From: an uncultured Mycoplasmatota bacterium
GTDB taxonomy: Bacteria > Bacillota_I > Bacilli_A > RF39 > UBA660
Length of the DNA stretch: 14,141 nt
NCBI GenBank assembly: GCA_946497375.1
Contig: CAMMKE010000028.1
Location: 1-14,141, forward strand
Direction of reading: 5' to 3'
Shown here: piece by piece, positions 6,658 through 13,990 of the stretch
Layout: each line of letters opens with the position of its first letter
How positions within the stretch are numbered: the stretch's first letter is position 1
Translations under genes and position numbers: made by a program
The notes under the pieces: generated by a model
Told to the model about the DNA's origin: nothing
Database searches by the model: none
What the model saw: only the letters and a program-made list of their open reading frames with translations

Positions 6658-7896
6658 ATGAATCATATCTATACTGGTCTTGATATAGGAAATGGAGAAA
6701 TTAAAATAGTTGTAGTAAATGCCAATGATAATAATTATCATGTTTTAGCTGCTACCTCGGTTAAAACATTAGGATTAAAGAAAAATACTATTTATGATGA
6801 GAAAAAATTGAAAAATTCCTTGATAAATGCTATAAAAATAACAGAAGAAAAATTGGGTATGAAAATAAAAGAGGTAATCTTGACCTTACCTGCCAATAGA
6901 GCCAGTATGACTATGGAAAACGGTTTAGTTAATATAAAAGGTGATAAGGTCCGTGGAAAAGATATAGAGTCAGTCATTAAAGATACAGTAGAAGATACTT
7001 ATGATGATACAAGAGAACTTGTTAGTTGTCTTCCAATATCTTTTACAGTAGATGATGAAGCTAGTGTTATTAATCCATTGGGAGAGGTTGGGAAAAAACT
7101 TTTCTTAAAAGCAGTAGTTGCAACATCTCCTAAAGAAGAAATTTATCCTTTCATCAACATAGTGAGAAGTATTGGTATTAATATAACAGATATTATTTAT
7201 AATACACAAGCAGATTATTACACAGTTTCAACTAAGGAACTTGATCGTAAAATGGGAGTAATTATTAATATAGGTGCTGATATTACTAGTGTAGGTGTTT
7301 TTAATAAAGGAATAATGATAAAAAATTCATATCTGCCTGTTGGAAGTAGTAGTGTTGATAAAGATATTGCTTTCATTTATAAATTAGATTTAAAGAAAGC
7401 GAAAAGCTTAAAAGAAACTTTTGCTCTTTCAACACCTAGATATGCTGATAGTAATGATGTTGTTATAGTTACTAATAAAGAAAATAAAAAGATAACTATA
7501 AATCAAATGCAGATTTCAGAAATAATAGAGTCTAGGTTAAAAGAAATTTTAAAACTTTCAAAAAATGAAATAAATCGCTTAACAAAAAGAGAAATAAGTT
7601 ATATAATTGTAGTAGGTGGTATTAGCGAACTTGCAGGATTCAACTATATAGTTGAGGATTGTTTGGGTAGGGTATCAAGTTGTTTCAATATGAAAGTAAT
7701 TGGCATTAGACATAATAAATACTCAAGTGCCTTTGGAAGTTGTAAATATTTTGATAAAAAGTGTATACTTAGAGAGAAAGATATAAATATGTTTGATTCT
7801 TTGGAAATAGATAATTTTATATCACCTAAAAAGAAAAATATGGTAAATGATACAATGACAAATAAATTTTTTGGTCACTTTTTTGACACTAATTAA
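6658..7896 (+). CDS. ftsA: FtsA, actin-like membrane tether of FtsZ
   Basis: This 412-aa protein has the actin/Hsp70 ATPase fold. The phosphate-1 loop is GLDIGNGEIK (residues 7-16), the FtsA-specific 1C region spans about 81-165, phosphate-2 is INIGADITSVGVF (203-215), and the adenosine motif is VVGGISELAGF (318-328). The phosphate-2 motif lacks the common DIGGGTTD form, which may affect nucleotide handling. The last residues (about 400-412, NKFFGHFFDTN) form a short amphipathic helix of the kind that binds the membrane. FtsA anchors FtsZ and recruits later divisome proteins. The start is ATG 6658; the ribosome binding site is modest (AGTGAG, 6644-6649). ftsZ follows after 12 bases, so both are co-transcribed from the promoter at 6571-6599. 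Confidence 0.93.
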   Translation: MNHIYTGLDIGNGEIKIVVVNANDNNYHVLAATSVKTLGLKKNTIYDEKKLKNSLINAIKITEEKLGMKIKEVILTLPANRASMTMENGLVNIKGDKVRGKDIESVIKDTVEDTYDDTRELVSCLPISFTVDDEASVINPLGEVGKKLFLKAVVATSPKEEIYPFINIVRSIGINITDIIYNTQADYYTVSTKELDRKMGVIINIGADITSVGVFNKGIMIKNSYLPVGSSSVDKDIAFIYKLDLKKAKSLKETFALSTPRYADSNDVVIVTNKENKKITINQMQISEIIESRLKEILKLSKNEINRLTKREISYIIVVGGISELAGFNYIVEDCLGRVSSCFNMKVIGIRHNKYSSAFGSCKYFDKKCILREKDINMFDSLEIDNFISPKKKNMVNDTMTNKFFGHFFDTN

Positions 7897-7908
7897 GGAG
7901 GAACAATC

Positions 7909-9045
7909 ATGGGAAATGGACTAGAAATGGATCAATTAGCTAAAATAAAAGTAATCGGCTGTGGCGGTGGCGGTGGTAACGCTGTCAATAGAATGGTTGA
8001 ATCTGGAGTAAAAGGAGTAGAATTTATAGTTGCTAATACAGATTTACAAGTATTAAATAATTCTAAAGCTGATATTAAGATTCAACTTGGTGCCAATCTT
8101 ACTGATGGCCTAGGTGCAGGAAGCCGTCCAGATATTGGAAGAGAAGCAGCATTAGAATCTAAAAAAGAGATTGAAGATGCTTTAACTGGTGCTGATATGG
8201 TATTTATAACTTGTGGAATGGGCGGAGGTACTGGAACAGGTGCTGCTCCTGTTGTTGCTGAAATTGCTCAAGCTCTTGGGGCTTTAACAGTTGCTATTGT
8301 AACTAAACCATTTACTTTTGAGGGTAAGAAGAGAATGGATAATGCACTTACAGGACTTGCAGAGTTAGAAAAACATGTAGATACTTTAATTGTTATTCCG
8401 AATGATAGATTAAGAGAAATAATAGATAAGACGACACCAATGTTAGAAGCATTTAAAGAAGTAGATAATGTGTTACGTAGAGGTGTTCAATCAATATCAG
8501 ACTTAATTGCTGTAGTTGGTCTTGTTAATCTAGATTTTGCTGATGTTCAATCAGTTATGAAAGATTCAGGACGTGCTATTATCGGTATTGGTATTGGTGT
8601 AGGAGAAGAGCGTGCTATTGAAGCAGCTAAACAAGCTGTATCTAGTCCATTGCTAGAAACAAGTATAACAGGAGCAACAGATGCTATTATCAATATCACT
8701 GGTGGAGTTAACTTAACTCTATTTGAAGCAGAACAAGCTGCTGAAGTCGTAAGAGCTGCTTCAGGTAATGATATTAATACAATATTTGGTTCTGTTATTA
8801 ATGAGAACTTATCAGATGAAGTTATTGTTACTGTTATTGCGACAGGTTTTGATAAAAAAGGTGAAGAAAAGACTAGACAACCTGTTTTCTCTAATGCAGC
8901 ACCATCTAGTTCAAGACGTTCAAGAGAAGAAATATCATACGTTGCAACAGTACCACAATCTAATGATGATGACGATAATGATGGAGAAGTATTAGATGAT
9001 ACAGATTATGATTTTCCACCATTTCTAAGAGATAAAAACTTTTAG
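7909..9045 (+). CDS. ftsZ: FtsZ, tubulin-like division GTPase
   Basis: This 378-aa cytosolic GTPase polymerises into the Z ring. The N-terminal nucleotide site has a glycine-rich loop ([12 protein letters not shown], residues 18-29), the tubulin signature [10 protein letters not shown] at 105-114, the T7 synergy loop NLDFADV at 207-213, and [10 protein letters not shown] at 265-274. An Asp/Asn-rich linker (about 325-365) leads to the conserved C-terminal peptide [13 protein letters not shown] (366-378), which contacts FtsA and other tethers. All key residues look intact and the length is normal. AAGGAGG (7895-7901) overlaps the ftsA stop and lies 7 bases before ATG 7909. Codon use is slightly richer in GC than the neighbours, as expected for a highly expressed gene. 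A terminator overlaps the stop. Confidence 0.99.
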   Translation: MGNGLEMDQLAKIKVIGCGGGGGNAVNRMVESGVKGVEFIVANTDLQVLNNSKADIKIQLGANLTDGLGAGSRPDIGREAALESKKEIEDALTGADMVFITCGMGGGTGTGAAPVVAEIAQALGALTVAIVTKPFTFEGKKRMDNALTGLAELEKHVDTLIVIPNDRLREIIDKTTPMLEAFKEVDNVLRRGVQSISDLIAVVGLVNLDFADVQSVMKDSGRAIIGIGIGVGEERAIEAAKQAVSSPLLETSITGATDAIINITGGVNLTLFEAEQAAEVVRAASGNDINTIFGSVINENLSDEVIVTVIATGFDKKGEEKTRQPVFSNAAPSSSRRSREEISYVATVPQSNDDDDNDGEVLDDTDYDFPPFLRDKNF

Positions 9046-9070
9046 AGCTTAAAGCTCTTTTCTTTTTTTC
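9044..9070 (+). terminator. Rho-independent terminator of ftsZ
   Basis: AGAGCT (9044-9049) pairs with AGCTCT (9053-9058) around a TAA loop, followed by a long T-rich tract to about 9069. The hairpin overlaps the TAG stop codon and closes the dcw cluster. Confidence 0.75.
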
Positions 9071-9080
9071 TAAATTAATA

Positions 9081-9101
9081 TATACTAAGACTATTAGGAG
9101 G
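9081..9101 (+). promoter_or_regulatory. Possible promoter -10 and ribosome binding site of the glycan operon
   Basis: TATACT at 9081-9086 could be a -10; the sequence 17 bases upstream (TTTTCT) is a poor -35. AGGAGG at 9096-9101 is a strong ribosome binding site 8 bases before ATG 9110 and excludes the in-frame GTG at 9101. The terminator just upstream makes a new promoter here likely. Confidence 0.4.
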
Positions 9102-9109
9102 TGCAGCGG

Positions 9110-10258
9110 ATGAAGAAAAAAATTGCAATATTATCTTTACATTTAGGCTATGGTGGGGTTGAGAAAGCTATAACTTCCCTTGCTAATTCTCTTGCTAAGC
9201 TAGATAAATATGAAATAGAAGTAGTATCCATTTATAGACTATATGATAAACCAGTCTTTGATATAAATGAAACGGTTAAAGTTAAATATTTATTACCATC
9301 TAATTTAAGCCCAAATAGAAAAGAATGGGAAGAAGCATTACATAATTTACAATTAATTAAATTTGGAAAAGAATCTTTAAAAAGTTTAAAAATATTATAT
9401 AAAAGAAAAAAAGAAATGGCAGATTATATTAAGAATACTAATGCTGATGTTATTATATCGACTAGAATATTTTTAAATGAATTATTAAGTGAATATGGTC
9501 GTGATGAAACCATAAAAATAGCATGGGAACATAATCATTATCATAATAATATGAAATATGCAACAGACGTAATTAGAAGTGTTAAAAATCTTGATTATTT
9601 TGTATTAGTGTCAAAAGATTTGCAAAAATTTTATAAAAAGAAATTAGTTAATAGTAAATGTAGAACTGTGTATATTCCTAATGCTTTAGAAAATATTCCA
9701 AAGACGAAGAGCCCTTTAACAGGTGAACATTTAATATCTGTAGGAAGGCTTTCTCCTGAAAAAGGATATTTAGATCTTTTAAAAATATATTTAGATTTAA
9801 AAAAGAAAAAATGTAGATGGCATTTAGATATAGTAGGAGATGGAACTGAAAAAAGAAAATTAGAGAAGTTTATTAATGATAATAATTTAGAGGAAGATGT
9901 AACTCTTCATGGCTTTAAAAATAGTAAAGAAATAGAAAAATTAATGCATAAAGCAAGTATCTATGTTATGACAAGTTATACGGAAAGCTTTGGGATAGTT
10001 TTACTCGAAGCGATGAGTAATGGCCTTCCTTGTATTGCCTTTGATTCTGCAGAAGGTGCTAGAGAAGTAATAACTTCGGGACGTGATGGCTATTTAATAA
10101 AACATCGAAATTTTAAAGCTATGGAGAAGAAAATATTTGATTTAATTAAGGATGTTAATATTCGCAAAGAATTAGGTAAAAATGGAAGACGAAAAGTAAA
10201 AGGGTATTTAAGTGATAATATATGTACATATTGGGAAAAAATAATTGAAAGAAAGTGA
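9110..10258 (+). CDS. GT4-family glycosyltransferase
   Basis: This 382-aa GT-B fold retaining glycosyltransferase transfers a sugar from an activated donor to an unknown acceptor at the cytoplasmic face. The N-terminal acceptor domain has the loop HLGYGGVEKA (residues 11-20). The C-terminal donor domain begins with SVGRLSPEKGY (210-220) and carries the E-x7-E signature ESFGIVLLE (292-300), followed by the usual AMSNGLPCIAFDSAEGAREVI region. There is no membrane segment, and the basic KILYKRKK stretch may touch the membrane. It is the first gene of a five-gene run; the next gene starts 4 bases after the TGA stop. This TGA stop also shows the standard genetic code. The exact sugar and acceptor cannot be told from sequence. 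Confidence 0.9.
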   Translation: MKKKIAILSLHLGYGGVEKAITSLANSLAKLDKYEIEVVSIYRLYDKPVFDINETVKVKYLLPSNLSPNRKEWEEALHNLQLIKFGKESLKSLKILYKRKKEMADYIKNTNADVIISTRIFLNELLSEYGRDETIKIAWEHNHYHNNMKYATDVIRSVKNLDYFVLVSKDLQKFYKKKLVNSKCRTVYIPNALENIPKTKSPLTGEHLISVGRLSPEKGYLDLLKIYLDLKKKKCRWHLDIVGDGTEKRKLEKFINDNNLEEDVTLHGFKNSKEIEKLMHKASIYVMTSYTESFGIVLLEAMSNGLPCIAFDSAEGAREVITSGRDGYLIKHRNFKAMEKKIFDLIKDVNIRKELGKNGRRKVKGYLSDNICTYWEKIIERK

Positions 10259-10261
10259 TGA

Positions 10262-10738
10262 ATGATGCGTAAAGTAATGTTTATATCAAGTACAGGAGGA
10301 CATTTAACTGAACTTTTACAACTTGATAGTATTATAAAAAATTACGATTATAGTTTAATAACGGAAAAAACAAAAGCTAATAATAAATTAAAAAGAAAAT
10401 ATAAAAGTATTAACTTTCTTTTATATGGAACAAAAGATCACAAAATTACTTATCCTTTTAAACTAATTATAAATTGCTTTATTAGTCTTTTTCTTTATTT
10501 CAAATATCAACCAGACTATATCGTTACTACAGGTGCTCATACTGCTGGACCAATGTGCTGTATAGGAAGAATCTTTGGTAGTAAAATAATTTATATCGAA
10601 TCATTCGCTAATATAAAAACTAAAACTATAACAGGTTCGCTTTTCTATAAATTCCATATTGCAAATCTTTTTATAGTACAATGGCGCCCTATGCTAAAAC
10701 TATATCCTAAAGCAACATATGGAGGGTGGTGTTTCTAA
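10262..10738 (+). CDS. Alg14-like (PssD/CpsF-type) glycosyltransferase subunit
   Basis: This 158-aa protein is of the Alg14 family, the membrane-binding, acceptor-side half of a split GT-B glycosyltransferase. Visible signatures are SSTGGHLTEL (residues 9-18), a hydrophobic patch at about 65-82 that could dock to the membrane, YIVTTGAHTAGP (86-97), YIESFA (111-116) and the C-terminal YPKATYGGWCF. In streptococcal capsule loci the same pair (CpsF/CpsG type) adds the second sugar of a lipid-linked repeat unit, while in eukaryotes Alg13/Alg14 adds the second GlcNAc. The immediate overlap with an Alg13-like gene (TAATG) supports the pairing. The start may be ATG 10262 or 10265. The ribosome binding site is weak (AAAGTGATG, inside the end of the GT4 gene), suggesting coupling. 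Confidence 0.88.
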   Translation: MMRKVMFISSTGGHLTELLQLDSIIKNYDYSLITEKTKANNKLKRKYKSINFLLYGTKDHKITYPFKLIINCFISLFLYFKYQPDYIVTTGAHTAGPMCCIGRIFGSKIIYIESFANIKTKTITGSLFYKFHIANLFIVQWRPMLKLYPKATYGGWCF

Positions 10739-11538
10739 TGATTTTAGTAACGCTTGGTACACAAGATAAGAGTTTTGAAAGACTATTAAAAGCGATTGAT
10801 AAAGAAATAGAAAAAGGTAATATTAAAGATAAGGTTTTAGTTCAAGCAGGTTATACCAAATATAAAAGTAAAAATATGGAAATATTTAAAAGCGTTTCAA
10901 ATGATAGATTAGAAGAACTAATGGATGAAGCATCTCTTATTATCACTCATGGTGGAGTAGGAAGTATTTTAACAGCTTTAAAACATCATAAAAAAGTAAT
11001 TGCAACACCACGTCTTGCTAAATATAATGAACATACTAATGATCATCAAAAACAAATAATTGAAGAGTTTGGTAGACTAGGATATATTTTACCTTTAAAA
11101 GATTTAACTAAATTAGATAAACTATTAGAGAAAAGTAAAAGCTTTAAACCTAAAGAATTTAATAGGAATAACGAAAATTTTAAAAAAATAATAACTAATT
11201 ATATAGAAGAGTCAAATCATACTAGCTGGTTTAATCGTGATAAATTTGCTATTCTTATATCATTAATAAATCTATTTATTTTTTACATATTAAATCTTAC
11301 AGGTATGAATATCTATTTGAACTTTACCATTAACTATGTAATATCATGCTTAATAATGGCTTTATTTAAAACAAAAAAGATTTCTAATCCTATAACATCT
11401 ATTATTTGTTTCTATTTAATAGAAGGATTATCTTTATTATTACTTGTAGATAACTTAAATATTGCTGTCATTCTTTCTAAGCTTTTGATTAATGGCCTAA
11501 CAATAATTATTTATCATTTCTTAGTTAAGAAAAATTAA
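10738..11538 (+). CDS. Alg13-like glycosyltransferase subunit fused to a GtrA-like membrane domain
   Basis: The protein has 266 aa. Residues 1-155 form the donor-binding half of a split GT28-type enzyme: MILVTLGTQDKSFERLL, THGGVGSILTAL (70-81, nucleotide-sugar loop) and PRLAKYNEHTNDHQ (91-104). These match Alg13/PssE/CpsG proteins, which normally end near 150-170 aa. Here a further roughly 105 residues carry four predicted membrane segments (about 168-186, 190-210, 218-236, 240-262), with spacing and texture like GtrA proteins, thought to move lipid-linked sugars. The fusion would fix the catalytic complex to the membrane without relying on Alg14 alone. The start is ATG 10738, overlapping the Alg14 stop by one base, with GGAGGG at 10721-10726. 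The Alg13 part is certain; the GtrA assignment is by topology and pattern and could be another four-helix domain. Confidence 0.85.
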   Translation: MILVTLGTQDKSFERLLKAIDKEIEKGNIKDKVLVQAGYTKYKSKNMEIFKSVSNDRLEELMDEASLIITHGGVGSILTALKHHKKVIATPRLAKYNEHTNDHQKQIIEEFGRLGYILPLKDLTKLDKLLEKSKSFKPKEFNRNNENFKKIITNYIEESNHTSWFNRDKFAILISLINLFIFYILNLTGMNIYLNFTINYVISCLIMALFKTKKISNPITSIICFYLIEGLSLLLLVDNLNIAVILSKLLINGLTIIIYHFLVKKN

Positions 11539-11559
11539 TAAGTAAACAGGGGGATTTCT

Positions 11560-12261
11560 ATGAATATAAACATTGTTAAAGAAAAGATAAAACTACATAA
11601 ATATTATCTCATTACTATAATTATTATGTTTATAATTATTATAGTTTTGGGTTTTTTCTTACTAACTAAAGAAAATGATACTTTTACTAATCCCTATGAA
11701 GTAAAAGTAAAACCAAATGATAACTTTTTATTTTTAGGTGACTCTATTACAGATTTTTATCCTTTAGAAGAGTATTACGATAACTTACCTGTTGTAAATA
11801 GTGGTATTGCCGGTAATAAGACAACGGATATTTTAAGTTCTATGCAAACAAGAGTATATCAGTATAATCCTACTAAAGTATTTCTATTAATAGGTACTAA
11901 TGATCTTGATAGTAGCACAGAAGATATTGTGGATACAACTTTTGATAATATTAAAGAAATAGTAAAGGAAATAAAAGATAATAGGAGTGATGCTACTATA
12001 TATGTTGAAAGCGTATATCCTGTAAATGCTACGATAGAAAATAATACTGTTAATAATAGAACTAATAAAAAGATTAGAAACTTAAATAAAAAAATATCTA
12101 GTTATTGTGATGGAGAAGACTGTAATTATATTAATTTGTATGATGATTTAATAGATGAAGAAGGTAATCTAAAAGAAGAGTATACTGAAGATGGATTACA
12201 TTTAAATAGTTTAGGCTATGTTGTTATTACAAGGGAGTTGTTACCATATCTAAATGAATAA
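11560..12261 (+). CDS. Membrane-anchored extracellular SGNH/GDSL hydrolase
   Basis: This 233-aa protein has one N-terminal membrane segment (about residues 14-36), placing the enzyme outside. SGNH blocks are complete: GDS at 60-62 (nucleophile Ser62), block II Gly in GIAGNKT (Gly85), GTND at 112-115 (Asn114) and DGLHLN with Asp211 and His214. Family members hydrolyse or transfer acyl esters on lipids, glycans or peptidoglycan. In this setting, removal or exchange of O-acetyl groups on a surface polymer is a reasonable guess. The ribosome binding site AGGGGGA lies about 8 bases before ATG 11560. Residues 156-170 (NATIENNTVNNRTNK) are rich in Asn, perhaps a loop near the active site. The gene overlaps the next by 8 bases, so the two proteins are probably made together. 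The substrate is unknown. Confidence 0.88.
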   Translation: MNINIVKEKIKLHKYYLITIIIMFIIIIVLGFFLLTKENDTFTNPYEVKVKPNDNFLFLGDSITDFYPLEEYYDNLPVVNSGIAGNKTTDILSSMQTRVYQYNPTKVFLLIGTNDLDSSTEDIVDTTFDNIKEIVKEIKDNRSDATIYVESVYPVNATIENNTVNNRTNKKIRNLNKKISSYCDGEDCNYINLYDDLIDEEGNLKEEYTEDGLHLNSLGYVVITRELLPYLNE

Positions 12262-13183
12262 GATTGTAAAGAATATAATAATATTTACTATTATTTCGGT
12301 TAGTACAGTTATTGTAAGAAGCGATAGTAAAATAGAAACAGAAAAAGAAATAATATATGATTATTATGATAATAGTGATGAAATCTCTAGTATCAAAGTA
12401 AAAAATATCTTAGAAAAGATAGATGAAGAGTATGATATAGATACTTTTGCTTTTGGGTCAAAAGAAGATATTTCATCAGTTCTATTACTTAATGCTGTCA
12501 TTGATAATGACAAGCTGACAACAGAAGAAAAAGAATTATGTTATGAGTTATTACCATTTTATTTAGATTATGATAGTTTAGATAAAAAGGGTATATACGA
12601 AAGATTAAATACTTTAGATATAGAGTATAGTAAAGAAGAATTTAAAGCAGGTACTAATGAAATAAAGGGTGCTACTTATTATAGGAATTGTAATACGGTA
12701 GTATGTTATCAAAAGAAAGATGCGATACTTCATCATGAATTATTTCATGTTTTATTACCCATGAAAAACTTTCCTCTTGCTATTAAAGAAGGTCTAGTAA
12801 GTAGATTAACAATTGAATATTTTCCAAATGAAGAGATAAATATTTCTTCTACTTATATTAGGTATACATCTTTAGTGAATACTTTAACTTACCTTATTGA
12901 TAGTGATACATTGATAGAATTAGCAAGTTTAAGTGATTTAAAAGAACTAAAAGAACAATTAATTAGTAAAGGCTCTATTACTAAAGGTGAGTTAGATAAT
13001 CTTTTGTTACAACTTGATAATAATATGGATATAAATACAAGAACTAAAGTTGCTACAACACTATTAGTAAATTATCCTTGGCTAAAAGAAGAAGAAAAAG
13101 CTTTATATAACTTAGAGGCCTTCAACATATATACTAATAATAGTGATAATACATCATATTTTATAAAAACCAAAACGAAATAG
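12254..13183 (+). CDS. Membrane-anchored or secreted zincin-like (HExxH) protein, family unrecognised
   Basis: This 309-aa protein has a short hydrophobic N-terminal segment (residues 5-21) that is a signal peptide or anchor. The central motif is HHELFH, giving HExxH at 161-165, followed by IKEG with Glu179 as a possible third zinc ligand. This arrangement is typical of gluzincin-like metallopeptidases, but the spacing of 14 residues from the second His is shorter than in thermolysin. Two cysteines (146 and 151) just before the motif could form a disulphide. Residues 25-65 are acidic. I recognise no named family. It starts inside the end of the SGNH gene (ATGAATAA overlap), so the two are translationally coupled and may act on the same envelope target. 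No terminator was seen between the stop and the rplU promoter. Confidence 0.8.
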   Translation: MNKIVKNIIIFTIISVSTVIVRSDSKIETEKEIIYDYYDNSDEISSIKVKNILEKIDEEYDIDTFAFGSKEDISSVLLLNAVIDNDKLTTEEKELCYELLPFYLDYDSLDKKGIYERLNTLDIEYSKEEFKAGTNEIKGATYYRNCNTVVCYQKKDAILHHELFHVLLPMKNFPLAIKEGLVSRLTIEYFPNEEINISSTYIRYTSLVNTLTYLIDSDTLIELASLSDLKELKEQLISKGSITKGELDNLLLQLDNNMDINTRTKVATTLLVNYPWLKEEEKALYNLEAFNIYTNNSDNTSYFIKTKTK

Positions 13184-13205
13184 AATGAAATAAGAGAAAA
13201 AAGGT

Positions 13206-13234
13206 TTGACTGAATAAGACTTTTATGATAGAAT
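13206..13234 (+). promoter_or_regulatory. Promoter of rplU-prp-rpmA
   Basis: TTGACT (13206-13211) and TAGAAT (13229-13234) are separated by exactly 17 bases; each hexamer differs from consensus at one position. Transcription would start near 13241, giving a roughly 130-base leader. Confidence 0.85.
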
Positions 13235-13240
13235 CATATT

Positions 13241-13370
13241 GTTTGTAGCTTGTTATACCTCTATTTGAGTGTAAGCTTGTAAGCTGTAAACCACATTGAA
13301 GAGGTAGAAATTACTTGTTAGAGTAATACCTTAAAAGTGAGTCTTTAGTTTGAAAAAAGGAGGTTAAAAA
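13241..13370 (+). promoter_or_regulatory. Structured 5' leader of rplU (L21 leader type)
   Basis: The untranslated leader can fold in two ways. TACCTCT (13256-13262) pairs perfectly with AGAGGTA (13300-13306), enclosing three GTAA-starting repeats (GTAAGCT, GTAAGCT, GTAAACC at 13271-13292). Just downstream, ATTACT (13310-13315) pairs with AGTAAT (13322-13327), and ACCT (13328-13331) can compete for AGGT (13302-13305). L21 leaders before rplU are known in Bacillota and thought to mediate autoregulation by the ribosomal protein. No T-run follows, so control is more likely at translation. AAGGAGG (13357-13363) is the ribosome binding site. A covariance-model match was not run. Confidence 0.68.
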
Positions 13371-13673
13371 ATGTACGCAGTAATTAAAGTTGGTGGAAAA
13401 CAATATCGTGTTAGTAAAGGAGATGAAATCTTCGTAGAAAAAATTAATGCTAATATAGATGATGTTGTTACTTTTGATCAAGTATTAATGCTTGATTCTA
13501 AAGTTGGTTCCCCTTATTTGTCTAATGTCACTGTAGAAGGTACAGTCTTAAAAAATGGTAAAGCTAAGAAAATAAGTGTTTTTAAGTATAAGAACAAATC
13601 TAGAAGTAACCGTAAAACTCAGGGACATAGACAACCATATACAAAAATAAAAATTACTAAAATTAATGGTTAA
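13371..13673 (+). CDS. rplU: Large ribosomal subunit protein L21
   Basis: This 100-aa ribosomal protein binds 23S rRNA. It begins with the family hallmark MYAVIKVGGKQYRVSKGD and ends with a basic region containing FKYKNKSRSNRKTQGHRQPY (residues 74-93), the conserved RNA-binding tail. Length and sequence are normal. ATG 13371 lies 7 bases after AAGGAGG. It is first in the rplU-prp-rpmA operon, driven by the promoter at 13206-13234 and probably controlled through the structured leader. prp starts 2 bases after the stop. Confidence 0.99.
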   Translation: MYAVIKVGGKQYRVSKGDEIFVEKINANIDDVVTFDQVLMLDSKVGSPYLSNVTVEGTVLKNGKAKKISVFKYKNKSRSNRKTQGHRQPYTKIKITKING

Positions 13674-13675
13674 TT

Positions 13676-13978
13676 ATGATTAGAGTAAAAGTAGAAAAAG
13701 AAAATGGACATTTTAAAAAGATAAGTATTTTAGGTCATGCTATGTACGATGAATATGGTAAAGATATCGTTTGTAGTGCTGTTAGTTCTATTGTTACTAC
13801 AACAATTAATGGTATACTTACTATTGATAAAAATACTATTACTTATCTTGCAAGTAGTAAAGGTTTAACTATTAAAGTTTTAAGTAATGATAGGGTAACC
13901 CAATTACTACTTAATAATATGATAAAACTACTTAAAGAATTAGAACTAAAATACAAAGAAAATATAGAAATAAAGTAA
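13676..13978 (+). CDS. prp: Prp, cysteine protease that processes ribosomal protein L27
   Basis: This 100-aa protein of the Prp (formerly YsxB) family carries GHAMYDEYGKDIVCSAVS, with catalytic His21 and Cys33 at the conserved spacing. Prp cuts the N-terminal extension of L27 after the FFA motif in Bacillota; this activity is known from Staphylococcus aureus. The downstream rpmA start encodes exactly that substrate sequence. ATG 13676 is two bases after the rplU stop and has only a poor ribosome binding site, so translation is probably coupled to rplU. The stop overlaps the Shine-Dalgarno of rpmA. Confidence 0.96.
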   Translation: MIRVKVEKENGHFKKISILGHAMYDEYGKDIVCSAVSSIVTTTINGILTIDKNTITYLASSKGLTIKVLSNDRVTQLLLNNMIKLLKELELKYKENIEIK

Positions 13979-13990
13979 GGAGGGACTATA

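Noticed and set aside
8768..8995. 75-codon + strand ORF inside ftsZ
   Set aside because: It is an out-of-frame shadow rich in Leu and Met from the ftsZ codons, with no independent signals.
9101..9109. GTG start of the GT4 gene
   Set aside because: The GTG overlaps the AGGAGG ribosome binding site that serves ATG 9110.
13310..13332. Second leader hairpin as a classical terminator/attenuator
   Set aside because: No T-run follows the stem, so Rho-independent termination is unlikely.
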